Positions 50,086-61,236 of a stretch of 64,000 bases of DNA are shown here, in pieces. Origin of the DNA: Bacteroides sp. (lineage in GTDB: Bacteria > Bacteroidota > Bacteroidia > Bacteroidales > Muribaculaceae). A program made the position numbers and the translations under genes. The stretch is taken from positions 1 to 64,000 of the forward strand of contig JAAVCP010000029.1 in assembly GCA_014802265.1 (NCBI GenBank), in the 5' to 3' direction. Within the stretch, counting starts at the first letter, position 1. The number at the start of each line of letters is the position of its first letter. The notes beneath the pieces were generated by a model. It saw only the letters and a program-made list of their open reading frames with translations. It was not told the origin of the DNA and ran no database searches.

Positions 50086-50592
50086 TTATCTGAAATCCTT
50101 AAGCTCTTCGCGAAGTCTTTTGCGAGCGAAGAAGATACGGCTCTTAATAGTGCCGAGGGGGAGATTCATTTTTTCAGCAATCTCGTTGTACTTATAACCG
50201 GCAACATACATATTGAAAGGAATGCGATAGTCATCGGAGAAGTTTTCGAGAGCAGCTGTGATTTCTTTTACTGCCACAGAACCTTCTGGAGTTGTAAGAC
50301 CTGACTCCTGAGAAATGTTCAGATGATAGAGATCTTCAGTCTGATCAATAACTGTAGATTTTCTTACTGTCTGACGGTAATTGTTGATGAATATATTACG
50401 CATGATGGTAAATATCCATCCTTTGAAGTTGACGTTGTCAACGTATTTCTCTTCGTTGTCAAGAGCTTTCAGAGTAGTATCCTGAAGAAGATCCTGAGCC
50501 TCTTCTTTATTGGTTGTTAGCTGGTAAGCAAAACTCAGAAGATTACCCTGAAGTCCTAAAAGTCTCGATTTGAATGATTCTGCTGTTTTCAT
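50086..50592 (-). CDS. ECF-type RNA polymerase sigma factor
   Basis: EEAQDLLQDTTLKALDNEEKY...GWIFTIMRNIFINNYRQ...YNEIAEKMNLPLGTIKSRIFFARKRLRE. Confidence 0.93.
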   Translation of the reverse strand: MKTAESFKSRLLGLQGNLLSFAYQLTTNKEEAQDLLQDTTLKALDNEEKYVDNVNFKGWIFTIMRNIFINNYRQTVRKSTVIDQTEDLYHLNISQESGLTTPEGSVAVKEITAALENFSDDYRIPFNMYVAGYKYNEIAEKMNLPLGTIKSRIFFARKRLREELKDFR

Positions 50593-50841
50593 TGTTTCGT
50601 TGGTTTAATTGATTATTATGCCTATATAACACGACTTATTAAAAAATTGTTCCAAAAAAGATTAAAATTTTTAAAGTTTTATATTATTTTTATTATAATA
50701 TTCTGATTTAAAGATAAATAATAATTGTAAAAAAGTTTGATTTTTTTGAAAAATATTTTGTTTTAATGCAAATGATGTCATAATATAATTGATTATTCCA
50801 GTAAAATGGATTAATTTTGTGACAACAAAAAATAACGAAAA

Positions 50842-52092
50842 ATGAGATTTGAAGACCTCCTGACAAATGATGACCTGCTTGATGCACTTTACGACATGCA
50901 CTTTGATGAGTGTACCCCTATTCAATCATTAGCTATCCCTCCGGTATTAGAGGGACGTGACCTACTTGCTGTGGCTCAGACAGGTACTGGTAAAACTGCA
51001 GCATATCTTCTTCCTGTGATAGAAAGATTAGTCAACGATAATTATCCACAGGAGAATGTCAACTGTGTGGTGATGTCTCCTACCCGTGAGCTTGCTCAGC
51101 AGATCGACCGCCAGATGCAGGGTTTCTCCTATTTCATGCCAGTGAGCAGCATGGCAATATATGGCGGTACTGACGGACATACCTATGAACAGCAGAGGAA
51201 GGGATTAAAAATGGGTGCTGATGTAGTGATTGCCACCCCCGGGCGTCTGCTTGCTCATTTAAACATGGGATATGTGGATTTGTCGAAAGTCTCCTTTTTT
51301 ATATTAGATGAAGCTGACAGAATGCTTGATATGGGTTTCTTTGACGACATAATGCAGATTATTTCTCATCTTCCCAAGGAGAGGCAGACATTACTTTTTT
51401 CAGCTACAATGCCACCTAAGATTCAACAGATGGCAAAAAATATCCTGAGGAACCCGGCTGTGGTGAAGTTGGCAGTGTCAAAGCCGGCAGAAAAGATCAG
51501 ACAATATGCCTACGTGTGCTACGAAACGCAAAAACTTCCTTTATTAGAGAAACTTTTTAAAGAAACACCCCCACAGAGAGTAATAATATTCTCTTCTTCT
51601 AAATTGAAAGTCAAAGACCTGTCAAAGGCATTAAAGAAGATGAACATTAAAGTAGCTGAGATGCATTCTGATCTTGAGCAAGAGGAGCGTGATGAAGTAA
51701 TATTGAAATTTAAGGCAGGTCGTATTCATGTGGTGGTTGCTACTGACATTATCTCAAGAGGAATAGACATTGATAACATAGAGACAGTCATAAATTATGA
51801 TGTACCACGCGAGGCGGAAGATTATGTGCATCGTATTGGCAGAACGGCGCGAGCTGACCGAGAGGGTAGTGCTTACACTTTTATAAGTGACAAGGAACGA
51901 AATCGTTTCAAGAGCATTGAGCGTCTACTTGCCAAAGAGGTGGAAAAGCTACCGGTCCCGGAGGAATTGGGTGAGACCCCTGATTACTCGCAACAGGAGA
52001 TACATAAAAAAACTTCGTCCAAAAATAGAAGATGGACGAAGGGGAAACGATATTCTCGATATAAAAATAGAAAGAAGGAGAATACTCAATAA
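50842..52092 (+). CDS. DEAD/DEAH-box RNA helicase (RhlE-like)
   Basis: AQTGTGKTAAYLLP, PTRELAQQ, LDEADRMLDMGF, SATMPP, HRIGRTARADREG. Confidence 0.95.
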   Translation: MRFEDLLTNDDLLDALYDMHFDECTPIQSLAIPPVLEGRDLLAVAQTGTGKTAAYLLPVIERLVNDNYPQENVNCVVMSPTRELAQQIDRQMQGFSYFMPVSSMAIYGGTDGHTYEQQRKGLKMGADVVIATPGRLLAHLNMGYVDLSKVSFFILDEADRMLDMGFFDDIMQIISHLPKERQTLLFSATMPPKIQQMAKNILRNPAVVKLAVSKPAEKIRQYAYVCYETQKLPLLEKLFKETPPQRVIIFSSSKLKVKDLSKALKKMNIKVAEMHSDLEQEERDEVILKFKAGRIHVVVATDIISRGIDIDNIETVINYDVPREAEDYVHRIGRTARADREGSAYTFISDKERNRFKSIERLLAKEVEKLPVPEELGETPDYSQQEIHKKTSSKNRRWTKGKRYSRYKNRKKENTQ

Positions 52093-52096
52093 AGCC

Positions 52097-52774
52097 TTAT
52101 AGTGCCTCAATCAGAGTTTTGACCACAGAGAATGTTTTTTTAGGAGCGTCTGTCCAGAAATCCCGATATTGCGAAATATTTTCTCCTTCACCCGGGGTAT
52201 CGCTGACCACTCTTATTATACTGAATGGAGTGGAAGTTATGGCACATGCCTGTGCAATTGATGCCGACTCCATGTCGACAGCCTTTACTTCGGGGAAATG
52301 AGACCGAATGAACAGAATCTCGTCATGAGTTGAAATAAATTTATCTCCACTGCAGATCAAACCATAGATAACATTAGAGTCTGAGTTAATATTTTGAGCT
52401 AAGGTAATAATTTTATCAGAAGGCGTAAAGTAGAGTGGGAATCCATCGGCAGTACCATATTTTGTGCCCGGACCACACCACACATCATCATAAGCCACCT
52501 TGTCTGCAATCAAGACAGAACCGACAGGTATTCCGGCACCACCGGCTACGCCACTATTGATTACAAGATCAGGTTTGATTTGGGTTACAAGCCGATAAGT
52601 GTTGATAGCTGAATTAACTTTCCCTATTCCACATTTTGCGAGCCACACATCATGCTTACCAACTTTACCTGACAAAGCTGAAATTCCATCAAAGTATTCC
52701 TCGCAGGTATTTTCCAAGAGTTCGGCAAGGAGAGCTTTTTCCTTATCCATTGCCGATAATATAAGAATCTTCAT
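52097..52774 (-). CDS. mtnN: 5'-methylthioadenosine/S-adenosylhomocysteine nucleosidase
   Basis: MKILILSAMDKEKALLAELL, CGIGKVNSAINT, VINSGVAGGAG, VDMESASIAQAC. Confidence 0.9.
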   Translation of the reverse strand: MKILILSAMDKEKALLAELLENTCEEYFDGISALSGKVGKHDVWLAKCGIGKVNSAINTYRLVTQIKPDLVINSGVAGGAGIPVGSVLIADKVAYDDVWCGPGTKYGTADGFPLYFTPSDKIITLAQNINSDSNVIYGLICSGDKFISTHDEILFIRSHFPEVKAVDMESASIAQACAITSTPFSIIRVVSDTPGEGENISQYRDFWTDAPKKTFSVVKTLIEAL

Positions 52775-52786
52775 TTTGAGAGATTT

Positions 52787-53710
52787 TTAGCTTAAAATTG
52801 AGGCAACTGCAGAATGATATTTGGCAATATTGGAGGCTTTTTTTATAGCTTTATATGATTTTTTGCCAATTTCACTTTCTGCATATTCCCAGAATGGTTT
52901 TATTTTTGAAATAATTTGGCTTTCCCCACATAGTATGGAGGAATAGTGCTCTAAAAGCTGCCGATGGAATTTCAGCATAAGTTCTAACCGATGCTCCTTA
53001 TCCATATCTTTACCGGATATATACTCTGCTATGAGTGAAGGACGATTCAGAAGTCCTCTGCCAATCATTATTCCTGCAATGTCCGGAAACTGCTCTATTG
53101 TATGCCGTATGTCATCAGGAGAGTGAATCTCTCCATTAAATATCACCGGATTTGTACTTACCTTAAGCAGCTCTTCAAACTGATTAAGGTGTAGTTCACC
53201 ACCGTATTGTTGTTTTGCGACACGCGGATGAACTGCAATATGTTCAAGGTGTATATTATTAAGGTGTGGAAGAAGAGTCTTCCACTCGTCAGGTTGGATA
53301 AATCCGAGACGCATCTTTAAAGAGAATTTTACGTCGGGATTTTCTTTTACAGTAGTTTCCACATCAGAAGCAAGCTGGTCATTTGCTATAGTTGCGGCTC
53401 CACGTCCGTGACCTGTCTGCAATGGGAAGGGGCATCCCATGTTGAGATCGATCTCTGTGGCACCATTCTCTTTAAGAATTTCTACCAATGAATTAAGTTC
53501 ATCTTTGTCACGAAAGATTATTTGTGGCACCAGATGAACTTCTGAATTAAGATCTGAGGAGAAGTCTTTAAGATCTCTTTGGCGTATGGTACCTTTTTCA
53601 AGACGTATAAATGGTGTATAATAGTCAGTGAGTGCGCCATAGTTTTTCGCATGGAAATGTCGGTAGGCAGCATCGGTGTGTCCTTGAACAGGAGCGAAAT
53701 GAAATTTCAT
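52787..53710 (-). CDS. tRNA-dihydrouridine synthase family protein
   Basis: MKFHFAPVQGHTDAAYRHFH, EIDLNMGCPFPLQTGHGRGAA, IAGIMIGRGLLNRPSLI. Confidence 0.92.
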   Translation of the reverse strand: MKFHFAPVQGHTDAAYRHFHAKNYGALTDYYTPFIRLEKGTIRQRDLKDFSSDLNSEVHLVPQIIFRDKDELNSLVEILKENGATEIDLNMGCPFPLQTGHGRGAATIANDQLASDVETTVKENPDVKFSLKMRLGFIQPDEWKTLLPHLNNIHLEHIAVHPRVAKQQYGGELHLNQFEELLKVSTNPVIFNGEIHSPDDIRHTIEQFPDIAGIMIGRGLLNRPSLIAEYISGKDMDKEHRLELMLKFHRQLLEHYSSILCGESQIISKIKPFWEYAESEIGKKSYKAIKKASNIAKYHSAVASILS

Positions 53711-53716
53711 GTTTTC

Positions 53717-54106
53717 TTATTTATTTGGTAAGAATGTGAAGCAAACTGCTCCTATGAGGCAAATGAATGCCGCAACATGATTCCAATGAAGTTTCTCACC
53801 TGAGAAAAAGAACATTGCAAGCACAGTGAAGACAGTTAGTGTAATTACTTCCTGAATAATTTTTAATTGGAAAAGAGTAAAAGGTCCTCCATTTTCATGA
53901 AACCCTATTCTGTTAGCTGGAATCATGAAGCAATATTCAAGTAAGGCGACACCCCATGAGGCGAGTATCACGGCAAAGAGAGGCCAACTCTTTGTTACAC
54001 CGGCATTTTGAAGTTTGAGGTTACCATACCATGCCACTGTCATAAATACATTGGATATGATTAGGAGTAGAATCGTTACGATTGAAGCTTTCATATATGA
54101 TGACAT
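53717..54106 (-). CDS. DMT/DUF486 family small membrane protein
   Basis: LLIISNVFMTVAWYGNLKL, WGVALLEYCFMIPANRIGFHENGGPFTLFQLKIIQEVITL. Confidence 0.9.
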   Translation of the reverse strand: MSSYMKASIVTILLLIISNVFMTVAWYGNLKLQNAGVTKSWPLFAVILASWGVALLEYCFMIPANRIGFHENGGPFTLFQLKIIQEVITLTVFTVLAMFFFSGEKLHWNHVAAFICLIGAVCFTFLPNK

Positions 54107-54367
54107 TGTAATAATTCAAATGCAAAATTACTCAATTTATAGCAATTAATCCACATATATTATCACAAAGTTTTTATATACAGTATACTTGGCTGATATA
54201 TAATATATAAATTTTTAATGGCAAAAGATTATAAAGTTAACTTAGTTATATTAACTTAATTGCAGTTTAACTTGGCTATAAGGGGTTTTTTGAGTAATTT
54301 TGCATTATTAAAACAGACAGGAAATAATGTTACTGTTATAAATAATTTGTAAATAAAAAATATTCAT

Positions 54368-55564
54368 ATGAATATCAGAGAAATAACCGATGGTGTGACC
54401 TATGTCGGAGTCAATGATCGTACTACCGACCGCTTTGAGGCACTTTGGCCTCTTCCCAACGGTGTAAGCTACAACTCTTACTTGGTAAAAGGAAAAAATA
54501 AGACAGTTCTTATCGACACTGTAGAGATAGGCGCAGTGCGTGATCTTATTCGTTCAATTATCAATCAAATAGGTACAAAACAGATTGATTATATAGTGGT
54601 GAACCACATGGAACCTGATCATTCAGGAGGCATACCTGTAGTGCTTGACCATTTCCCGGAGGCAAAGATAGTAGGTAATAAGCAGACTATTGCAATGGTA
54701 AAGGGATATTATGGCATTGAAGATGATCGCTTTATGGAGATTGCTGACGGAAGCACACTTGACATAGGAGGAAAAACTTTGCATTTTATTCTCACTCCGA
54801 TGGTGCATTGGCCCGAAACAATGATGACTTACATTGAGGAAAATGGAGTCCTCTTCACAGGCGATGCCTTTGGAACGTTTGGTGCTCTTAATGGTGGAGT
54901 AGTAGACTCTGAAATGGATACAGACTGGTATCGCTACGAAATGTATCGTTATTATTCCAATATAGTAGGGAAATATGGTCGTTTTGTACAGCGTGCACTT
55001 GATAAGACAAAAGCGTTAATAATCAACTATATTTGTTCAACCCACGGTCCAGTATGGCACGATGAGATCAGTAAAGTTGTAGAAATATATGACCAACTCA
55101 GTCGCTATGAAAGTGAGGCAGGTGTGACAATCATCTATGGCTCAATGTATGGCAACACTGCTGAAGTGGCAGAAGAAATAGGTAGACAACTTGCTGCAAG
55201 AGGTGTACGCAAAATTAAGATACACAATGCATCTAAATCAAGCTTAAGTGATATGATTACAGATGCTTTCCGATATGAGGGTCTGATTGTAGGGTCTGCC
55301 ACATATTCGATGCATATTTTCCCTCCGGTTGAACAGTTTATGATTGCAATGGAGACGCGGGAGATAAAGAATAAAGTTATTGCCACATTTGGTTCATTTA
55401 CATGGGCTTCGGCTGCCATAAAAGGTATCAACGATTATGTTGCCAAGTTAAATATCAATGTGGTAGACACACTTGAGATGAAGCATTCTGCCAAGGAAGA
55501 AACCTTTGCTGCCATAGCTCGTCTTGCCGATAATGTGGTGGCTGCCCTCAAGTTGGTAGATTGA
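54368..55564 (+). CDS. FprA family A-type flavoprotein
   Basis: VVNHMEPDHSGGIP, LFTGDAFGTFG, ICSTHGPVWHDE, flavodoxin IIYGSMYGNTAEVAEEIG. Confidence 0.95.
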   Translation: MNIREITDGVTYVGVNDRTTDRFEALWPLPNGVSYNSYLVKGKNKTVLIDTVEIGAVRDLIRSIINQIGTKQIDYIVVNHMEPDHSGGIPVVLDHFPEAKIVGNKQTIAMVKGYYGIEDDRFMEIADGSTLDIGGKTLHFILTPMVHWPETMMTYIEENGVLFTGDAFGTFGALNGGVVDSEMDTDWYRYEMYRYYSNIVGKYGRFVQRALDKTKALIINYICSTHGPVWHDEISKVVEIYDQLSRYESEAGVTIIYGSMYGNTAEVAEEIGRQLAARGVRKIKIHNASKSSLSDMITDAFRYEGLIVGSATYSMHIFPPVEQFMIAMETREIKNKVIATFGSFTWASAAIKGINDYVAKLNINVVDTLEMKHSAKEETFAAIARLADNVVAALKLVD

Positions 55565-55571
55565 TATATAT

Positions 55572-56180
55572 ATGGAAAATCAATCTAAGGAAACACATCC
55601 CTTGGAGCCATTCCTCCCCCCAAACGCAAGGCTCCTTATGTGTGGCACCTTCCCTCCCAAGCAGAACCGCTGGTCAATGAATTTTTATTATCCGAACTTT
55701 ATCAACGATATGTGGAGGATTTTCGGGCTTATCTATTTTGGCGATAAAGATTCTCTCGTTGACGTGGCAAATAAGACTTTTTATGTCGAGGCAATAAAAT
55801 CTCTGCTTTTGCAATGGGGAATAGCCCTAAGCGACACGGGTAAGGAAGTAGTGCGCACTAAAGATAATGCCTCAGACAAATGGCTTCAAATTGATCGTCC
55901 GATTGATCTTGCTGCCACATTGGAGGAGATTCCGGATTGTGTTGCTGTAGCCACCACAGGAGAGAAAGCGGCAAGTATAATTGCAGAGTTAACAGGCACG
56001 GAAGTGCCGAAAGTAGGTGAGTGGCAAGAGTGTTCCCTTACACTTTCAGATGGCACCGCCAGAGAATTCCGCCATTGGCGAATGCCCTCCACTTCCAGGG
56101 CTTATCCTATGAAGCTGGAGAAGAAAGCCGAGTTCTATCGGAAAATGCTTAAGGAAACGTCATTATTGCCAGTCTCGTAA
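55572..56180 (+). CDS. Uracil-DNA glycosylase superfamily protein
   Basis: LMCGTFPPKQNRWSMNFYYPNFINDMWRIFG; WRMPSTSRAYPM. Confidence 0.78.
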   Translation: MENQSKETHPLEPFLPPNARLLMCGTFPPKQNRWSMNFYYPNFINDMWRIFGLIYFGDKDSLVDVANKTFYVEAIKSLLLQWGIALSDTGKEVVRTKDNASDKWLQIDRPIDLAATLEEIPDCVAVATTGEKAASIIAELTGTEVPKVGEWQECSLTLSDGTAREFRHWRMPSTSRAYPMKLEKKAEFYRKMLKETSLLPVS

Positions 56181-56200
56181 AATGAAAAACTGATATAAGA

Positions 56201-56887
56201 ATGATGTTAGATTTGATTCCACTGGCAATTTTTGATGCCAGTCAGTTCTTTCAATGGTTTGTTGAAAATGCAAATTATCTTTTTGTGTTTTTATTTATGG
56301 TGATAGAGAGTTCGTTTATCCCTTTCCCATCAGAAGTAGTAGTTCCTCCCGCAGCTTATCTTGCCTGCACAAATACAGGAGCTGGTGCTGACATGAATAT
56401 ATTTATGGTAATTGTCTGTGCCACTTTGGGAGCATTGGTAGGTGCATTCGTAAATTATTTCCTTGCACTTTGGATAGGTCGTCCGGTTGTATATGCTTTT
56501 GCAGATAGCCGTTTTGGTCACATGCTGATGATTAATCGTGAAAAAGTGGAAAAAGCAGAGGCATATTTTGATAAGCATGGTGCTATATCTACCTTTATAG
56601 GTCGTCTGATTCCTGCCATAAGGCAACTTATTTCTATACCTGCGGGTATCTCAAGAATGAATATAGGACAGTTTGCAATATTCACTACTCTTGGGGCGTT
56701 GGTTTGGAACGGAGTGTTGGGTGCGCTGGGATACTGGCTGTCAACTACGGTAAATCCTGATCAACTTTTTGAAAAGGTAGAGGAGTATAACCGCTATCTG
56801 ACCTGGGCAGGTTATGGAATTGCGGCGGTCTGTTTGGCTTTTATTCTTTGGCATGCATTCAAACCAAAGGAAAAAACAAAGATATAA
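56201..56887 (+). CDS. DedA family membrane protein
   Basis: ESSFIPFPSEVVVPPAAYLA, GALVGAFVNYFLALWIGRP, FIGRLIPAIRQLISIPAGISRM. Confidence 0.94.
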   Translation: MMLDLIPLAIFDASQFFQWFVENANYLFVFLFMVIESSFIPFPSEVVVPPAAYLACTNTGAGADMNIFMVIVCATLGALVGAFVNYFLALWIGRPVVYAFADSRFGHMLMINREKVEKAEAYFDKHGAISTFIGRLIPAIRQLISIPAGISRMNIGQFAIFTTLGALVWNGVLGALGYWLSTTVNPDQLFEKVEEYNRYLTWAGYGIAAVCLAFILWHAFKPKEKTKI

Positions 56888-56910
56888 GAACCATTTAACC
56901 ATAATCAACC

Positions 56911-57555
56911 ATGAAAGTATCACCCTCATTATTATCAGCTAATTTTGCTAATTTAACTCCTGATATAGAGATGCTTAATAATTCGGAAGCCGATTATCTG
57001 CATCTTGATGTGATGGATGGGGTATTTGTTCCTAATATATCTTTTGGGTTTCCTGTGCTTAAAGCAGTCAGCAAAATATGTGAGAAACCATTGGATGTGC
57101 ATCTTATGATTATTGAACCTGAAAAATGGATTTCACAGGTGAGAGATCTTGGTGCTGAATATATGAATGTGCATCAAGAGGCATGTCTGCATCTTCACAG
57201 CACAGTAAGTCGTATCCATGATGCCGGCATGAAAGCAGCTGTGACCTTAAATCCGTCTACCCCTGTATCGCTGCTTTCAGACATTATCACGGATGTAGAC
57301 ATGGTACTTCTTATGTCGGTCAATCCAGGATTTGGAGGTCAGAAGTTTATCGCCAATACCCTCAAGAAGGTAAGGGAACTTCGCCAGCTGATTGCAGAGT
57401 CAGGTTCGCAGGCTTTGATAGAGATTGACGGCGGAGTGAATGCGCAAACAGGAAAACAACTTGCTGAAGTAGGAGCTGATATTCTTGTTGCAGGCAGCTA
57501 TGTATTTGGAGCCTCAAATCCGGAAGAGAGAATCAACCTCTTGAAAAATCTCTGA
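56911..57555 (+). CDS. rpe: Ribulose-phosphate 3-epimerase
   Basis: SPSLLSANFANL, HLDVMDGVFVPNISFG, MSVNPGFGGQKFI, EIDGGVN. Confidence 0.96.
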   Translation: MKVSPSLLSANFANLTPDIEMLNNSEADYLHLDVMDGVFVPNISFGFPVLKAVSKICEKPLDVHLMIIEPEKWISQVRDLGAEYMNVHQEACLHLHSTVSRIHDAGMKAAVTLNPSTPVSLLSDIITDVDMVLLMSVNPGFGGQKFIANTLKKVRELRQLIAESGSQALIEIDGGVNAQTGKQLAEVGADILVAGSYVFGASNPEERINLLKNL

Positions 57556-57569
57556 TTACCGATTTCTGC

Positions 57570-57627
57570 TATATGCCTTGCAGCCGCCATTCTGTAAATT
57601 TACAGAATGGCGGCTGCAAGGCATATA
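57570..57627. repeat. Perfect 58-bp palindrome (29-bp arms, no spacer); possibly the rpe terminator
   Basis: tatatgccttgcagccgccattctgtaaa|tttacagaatggcggctgcaaggcatata. Confidence 0.95.
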
Positions 57628-57734
57628 TATAATAAGACATTTATTATTACGTTATAATAATAAACCAAGTAATTTTAAGGTGTGGTTAGGGAGTCCAGCT
57701 ATAAGGACTGAAATCTTAAAGTAGTAATTTACAA

Positions 57735-58394
57735 ATGTCAAATCAAATGAATAAAATTATTTTGGGATTTATTGCTTCGCTGTTTTGTTGGTCAGGATGT
57801 CATGCAGCTGATGGTATAAATTCAATTCTTTGGGGATTACGGGGCGCTGTAGATTATAATTTTCCGTCGAAGTGGCATTTTGATGGTGGCTCGGTAAATA
57901 TGCATACTCCAGGTTATGGATTTACTCTTGGGGGAGTATGTAATGTCTATCTTGGTAAAGGATTTTATTTGGAACCGGGAGTGTCGTTTTTCTATGACAC
58001 CTATAAATATGATTTTGTTGTGGTTGATCCGGGTTTTTATATGGTCACAAATAAACCGGGTATTAATAAATTAGGATTGCGTGTACCTGTAATGGCAGGA
58101 TATACTTTTGACATCTCCGATGCATTCTCAATGTGTGTATATACCGGACCTGAATTTAGCTATTCATTTTCAGGTAAGATTAAATGGAGTGAAGATTTTG
58201 AGGTGTATTTATCAGATAATCTTTTTGAATCTGAACAACGTCGTGCTGATGCTGCATGGAAAGTGGGAATAGGTTTTCCCTATAAATCTCTGATGGCAAG
58301 TATAGATATAGCCCTCGGCATGACTGATATTCTCAAATCAGACATGCGAGGGTATGATCGTCGTTTTTCAGTAGCGCTAACTTATTATTTATAG
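57735..58394 (+). CDS. Outer membrane beta-barrel protein (PorT-like)
   Basis: Signal peptide, alternating barrel strands, GFYLEPGVSFFYDTY. Confidence 0.75.
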   Translation: MSNQMNKIILGFIASLFCWSGCHAADGINSILWGLRGAVDYNFPSKWHFDGGSVNMHTPGYGFTLGGVCNVYLGKGFYLEPGVSFFYDTYKYDFVVVDPGFYMVTNKPGINKLGLRVPVMAGYTFDISDAFSMCVYTGPEFSYSFSGKIKWSEDFEVYLSDNLFESEQRRADAAWKVGIGFPYKSLMASIDIALGMTDILKSDMRGYDRRFSVALTYYL

Positions 58395-58398
58395 GGAC

Positions 58399-60414
58399 TT
58401 ACTGATTATTAAGCATCTCAAGAAACTCGGATTCTGAAACCATGGGGATTCCGAGCTTTTCACATTTTTCACGTTTTGCAGGACCCATATTCTCACCGGC
58501 AAGTACAAAACTTGTCTTCTTGGAGATGCTACCGGTGTGCTTACCACCTTCCCGCTCAATGATATCTTTATATTCATCACGTGAATGGTGTGAGAATGTA
58601 CCCGAGATGACAATCGTTTTTCCTTCAAGTGCATTCCCTTTAGGGGCAAGTTTCTCTTCAGAGAGACTCATCTGTACCCCGGCTTTTGCGAGACGCTTGA
58701 TATTGTCAATACTCACAGGATTACGTAAATAGTCATAAATACACTTTGCAATTATCGGACCCACATCAGGTATTTCTGTAAGTTCAGCTTCCGACATTGC
58801 CAGCATGTTGTCCATTGTTTTAACTGCTGAAGCGATTCGCTTTGCAGTGGTTTCTCCTACATTTGGGATTGACAAAGCATATACCACTCGTTCAAATGGT
58901 ACGCTTTTTGAAGCCTCAATTCCATCAATGATTCGTTGAGCGGATTTTTCGCCCATACGTTCAAGCGACTTTAGTTGATCGGCAGTGAGGTCATATAGAT
59001 CTGCGATGTGTTCAACCAATCCGCAATCAAATAGCATTTCAGCAGTTTCTTCACCGATACCGTCAATATTCATCATTCTTCGGGCGCAGAAATGTTCGAT
59101 TTTACCCGTAATTTGTGGACGGCATCCATAATGGTTTGGACAACACCAAGCTGCATCTCCGTAAATACGTACAAGTTGTGTGCCACACTCAGGACATTTC
59201 GTTACAAACTGAATTTTAGATGCGTTTGATTGACGTTTTGAGACCTCAACTCCAGTAATTTTAGGAATAATTTCTCCGCCTTTCTCCACATAGAGCCAAT
59301 CACCCTCATGAATGTCAAGTTCTTGAATTATATCATCATTGTGAAGAGATGCCCTCTTAACAATTGTGCCTGAAAGAAGCACCGGTTCAAGATTTGCCAC
59401 GGGAGTCACTATACCCATTCTACCAGTTTCAAACGAAACAAAGCGCAGGGGAGTGCAAGCTTTCTCCGGGTTAAACTTAAAAGCTATTGCCCATCGTGGA
59501 GATTTGGCAGTATAGCCAAGATTAAGCTGTTGTCTCAAGGAGTTGACTTTAAAAACAAGTCCGTCAGTCGCCACCGGAAGCTCTTTTCGATGTACGTCCC
59601 AATAGCTAATGTACTTATTCACTTCTTCAAGCGAATGAAGTTTTGCCATAGCTTTTGACACCTTAAATCCCCATCTTTTTACAGCCTCCATATTGTCATA
59701 GTGATTATCATAAGGGAGATTATCACTGAGCAGATAATAAAAACGGGCATCAAGATGTCTTTTTGCAACCTCTTTTGAAGCCTGCATCTTAAGTGTGCCG
59801 GAGGCAGCATTACGCGGATTAGCGAAGAGAGGCTCTTCATTATATGCTCTTTCTGCATTCAATTTTTCAAACACTTCCCAGGGCATAAGAATCTCACCAC
59901 GAATCTCAAATTCATCAGGCCAATTGCCCGGCTGAAGCTGAAGCGGGATGCTGCGTATAGTCTTCACATTTGCCGTCACATCGTCTCCTTGTGTACCGTC
60001 ACCACGTGTCACTGCCCTTACCATTCTACCGTTCTGATAAGTGATTGATATGGAGGTGCCGTCAAATTTCATTTCCCCAACAATTTCAAAGTCATCGCTG
60101 CCGATACCTCTGCGTACACGGTCGAACCAATCATCAACCTCCTCTATTGAATATGAATTAGAGAGTGACATCATAGGATGAGTATGAACTACGTGTTCAA
60201 ATCCTTTGGAAAGATCGGATCCTACACGCTGAGTGGGTGACAATGGATCGTCAAACTCTGGAAATTCTTTCTCCAAAGACTCCAACTCCTTAAGCATCAT
60301 ATCAAACTCTTTATCTGATATTTCCGGAGAGTTTAAGATATAGTAGTTGTGGTTATGTTGATGAAGTTCTGTGCGAAGGCTTTCAATTTTTGACTTTGCT
60401 TCAATTGAATTCAT
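58399..60414 (-). CDS. ligA: NAD-dependent DNA ligase
   Basis: [16 protein letters not shown], zinc-binding CPECGTQL...CCPNHYGC, HhH and BRCT domains; start at internal Met 60414. Confidence 0.96.
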   Translation of the reverse strand: MNSIEAKSKIESLRTELHQHNHNYYILNSPEISDKEFDMMLKELESLEKEFPEFDDPLSPTQRVGSDLSKGFEHVVHTHPMMSLSNSYSIEEVDDWFDRVRRGIGSDDFEIVGEMKFDGTSISITYQNGRMVRAVTRGDGTQGDDVTANVKTIRSIPLQLQPGNWPDEFEIRGEILMPWEVFEKLNAERAYNEEPLFANPRNAASGTLKMQASKEVAKRHLDARFYYLLSDNLPYDNHYDNMEAVKRWGFKVSKAMAKLHSLEEVNKYISYWDVHRKELPVATDGLVFKVNSLRQQLNLGYTAKSPRWAIAFKFNPEKACTPLRFVSFETGRMGIVTPVANLEPVLLSGTIVKRASLHNDDIIQELDIHEGDWLYVEKGGEIIPKITGVEVSKRQSNASKIQFVTKCPECGTQLVRIYGDAAWCCPNHYGCRPQITGKIEHFCARRMMNIDGIGEETAEMLFDCGLVEHIADLYDLTADQLKSLERMGEKSAQRIIDGIEASKSVPFERVVYALSIPNVGETTAKRIASAVKTMDNMLAMSEAELTEIPDVGPIIAKCIYDYLRNPVSIDNIKRLAKAGVQMSLSEEKLAPKGNALEGKTIVISGTFSHHSRDEYKDIIEREGGKHTGSISKKTSFVLAGENMGPAKREKCEKLGIPMVSESEFLEMLNNQ

Positions 60415-60440
60415 AATGCAAATTTTTAGAGATTGAGAAG

Positions 60441-61217
60441 TCACTCATGAATATAGGGATATTTCACTTCCCAAAGGAAGAGAGCTTGCGGAGGCATAGA
60501 TGTGCCTGCTGCACACCGATTTTTTTTATTCACAATATTTTGGAAATCTTCCACTGAAAGTTTCCCACGCCCCACATCAACTAAAGTACCCACAACCGCC
60601 CTTACCATATTTCGCAGAAAACGGTCAGCAGTAATTGTAAACACAATTCCGTTGTTAATGAACAAAGAACCATGCACAGATTCTTCATCAATCTTGTCCC
60701 AGCGGGCTTTCCTAACATCACAGATATTGGTTTTTGCATCAGAATGAAGTTTGGCAAAAGATGTGAAATCGTCAGTTGAAAGAAGAAGAGAGGCTGCCTC
60801 ATTCATTTTTTCTACATCAAGATGAGAAGGAGAGTGCCATGAATAGGGGTGTATGAAAGGTGATTTTTCAAAAGTCACAAAATATTTATAAGATCTTTCC
60901 GAGGCATCAAACCGTGCATGGGCATTGTCTGCCACTGGTATGACATCGAAAATAGATATATCCTTACCTACCAGTCGATTCATAGAGATAAGAAATCTCT
61001 CTTTATCTTTTATAGGCTCTATGAGGTCAAAATGGGCAAACATCTGCCGTGCATGCACACCCGAATCAGTACGACCTGCACCAACAATGGAAATCGGGAG
61101 GCGCGTCACTACTGACAGCGTCTCCTCAATTCTTTGCTGTACTCCTATGGCATTTGGTTGTGATTGCCAGCCATGAAAGTTTGCCCCGTTATATGAGAGT
61201 TGAAGAAAATATCTCAT
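60441..61217 (-). CDS. truA: tRNA pseudouridine synthase A
   Basis: [63 protein letters not shown]. Confidence 0.95.
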   Translation of the reverse strand: MRYFLQLSYNGANFHGWQSQPNAIGVQQRIEETLSVVTRLPISIVGAGRTDSGVHARQMFAHFDLIEPIKDKERFLISMNRLVGKDISIFDVIPVADNAHARFDASERSYKYFVTFEKSPFIHPYSWHSPSHLDVEKMNEAASLLLSTDDFTSFAKLHSDAKTNICDVRKARWDKIDEESVHGSLFINNGIVFTITADRFLRNMVRAVVGTLVDVGRGKLSVEDFQNIVNKKNRCAAGTSMPPQALFLWEVKYPYIHE

Positions 61218-61236
61218 CTCAAACAATCAAATTCAT

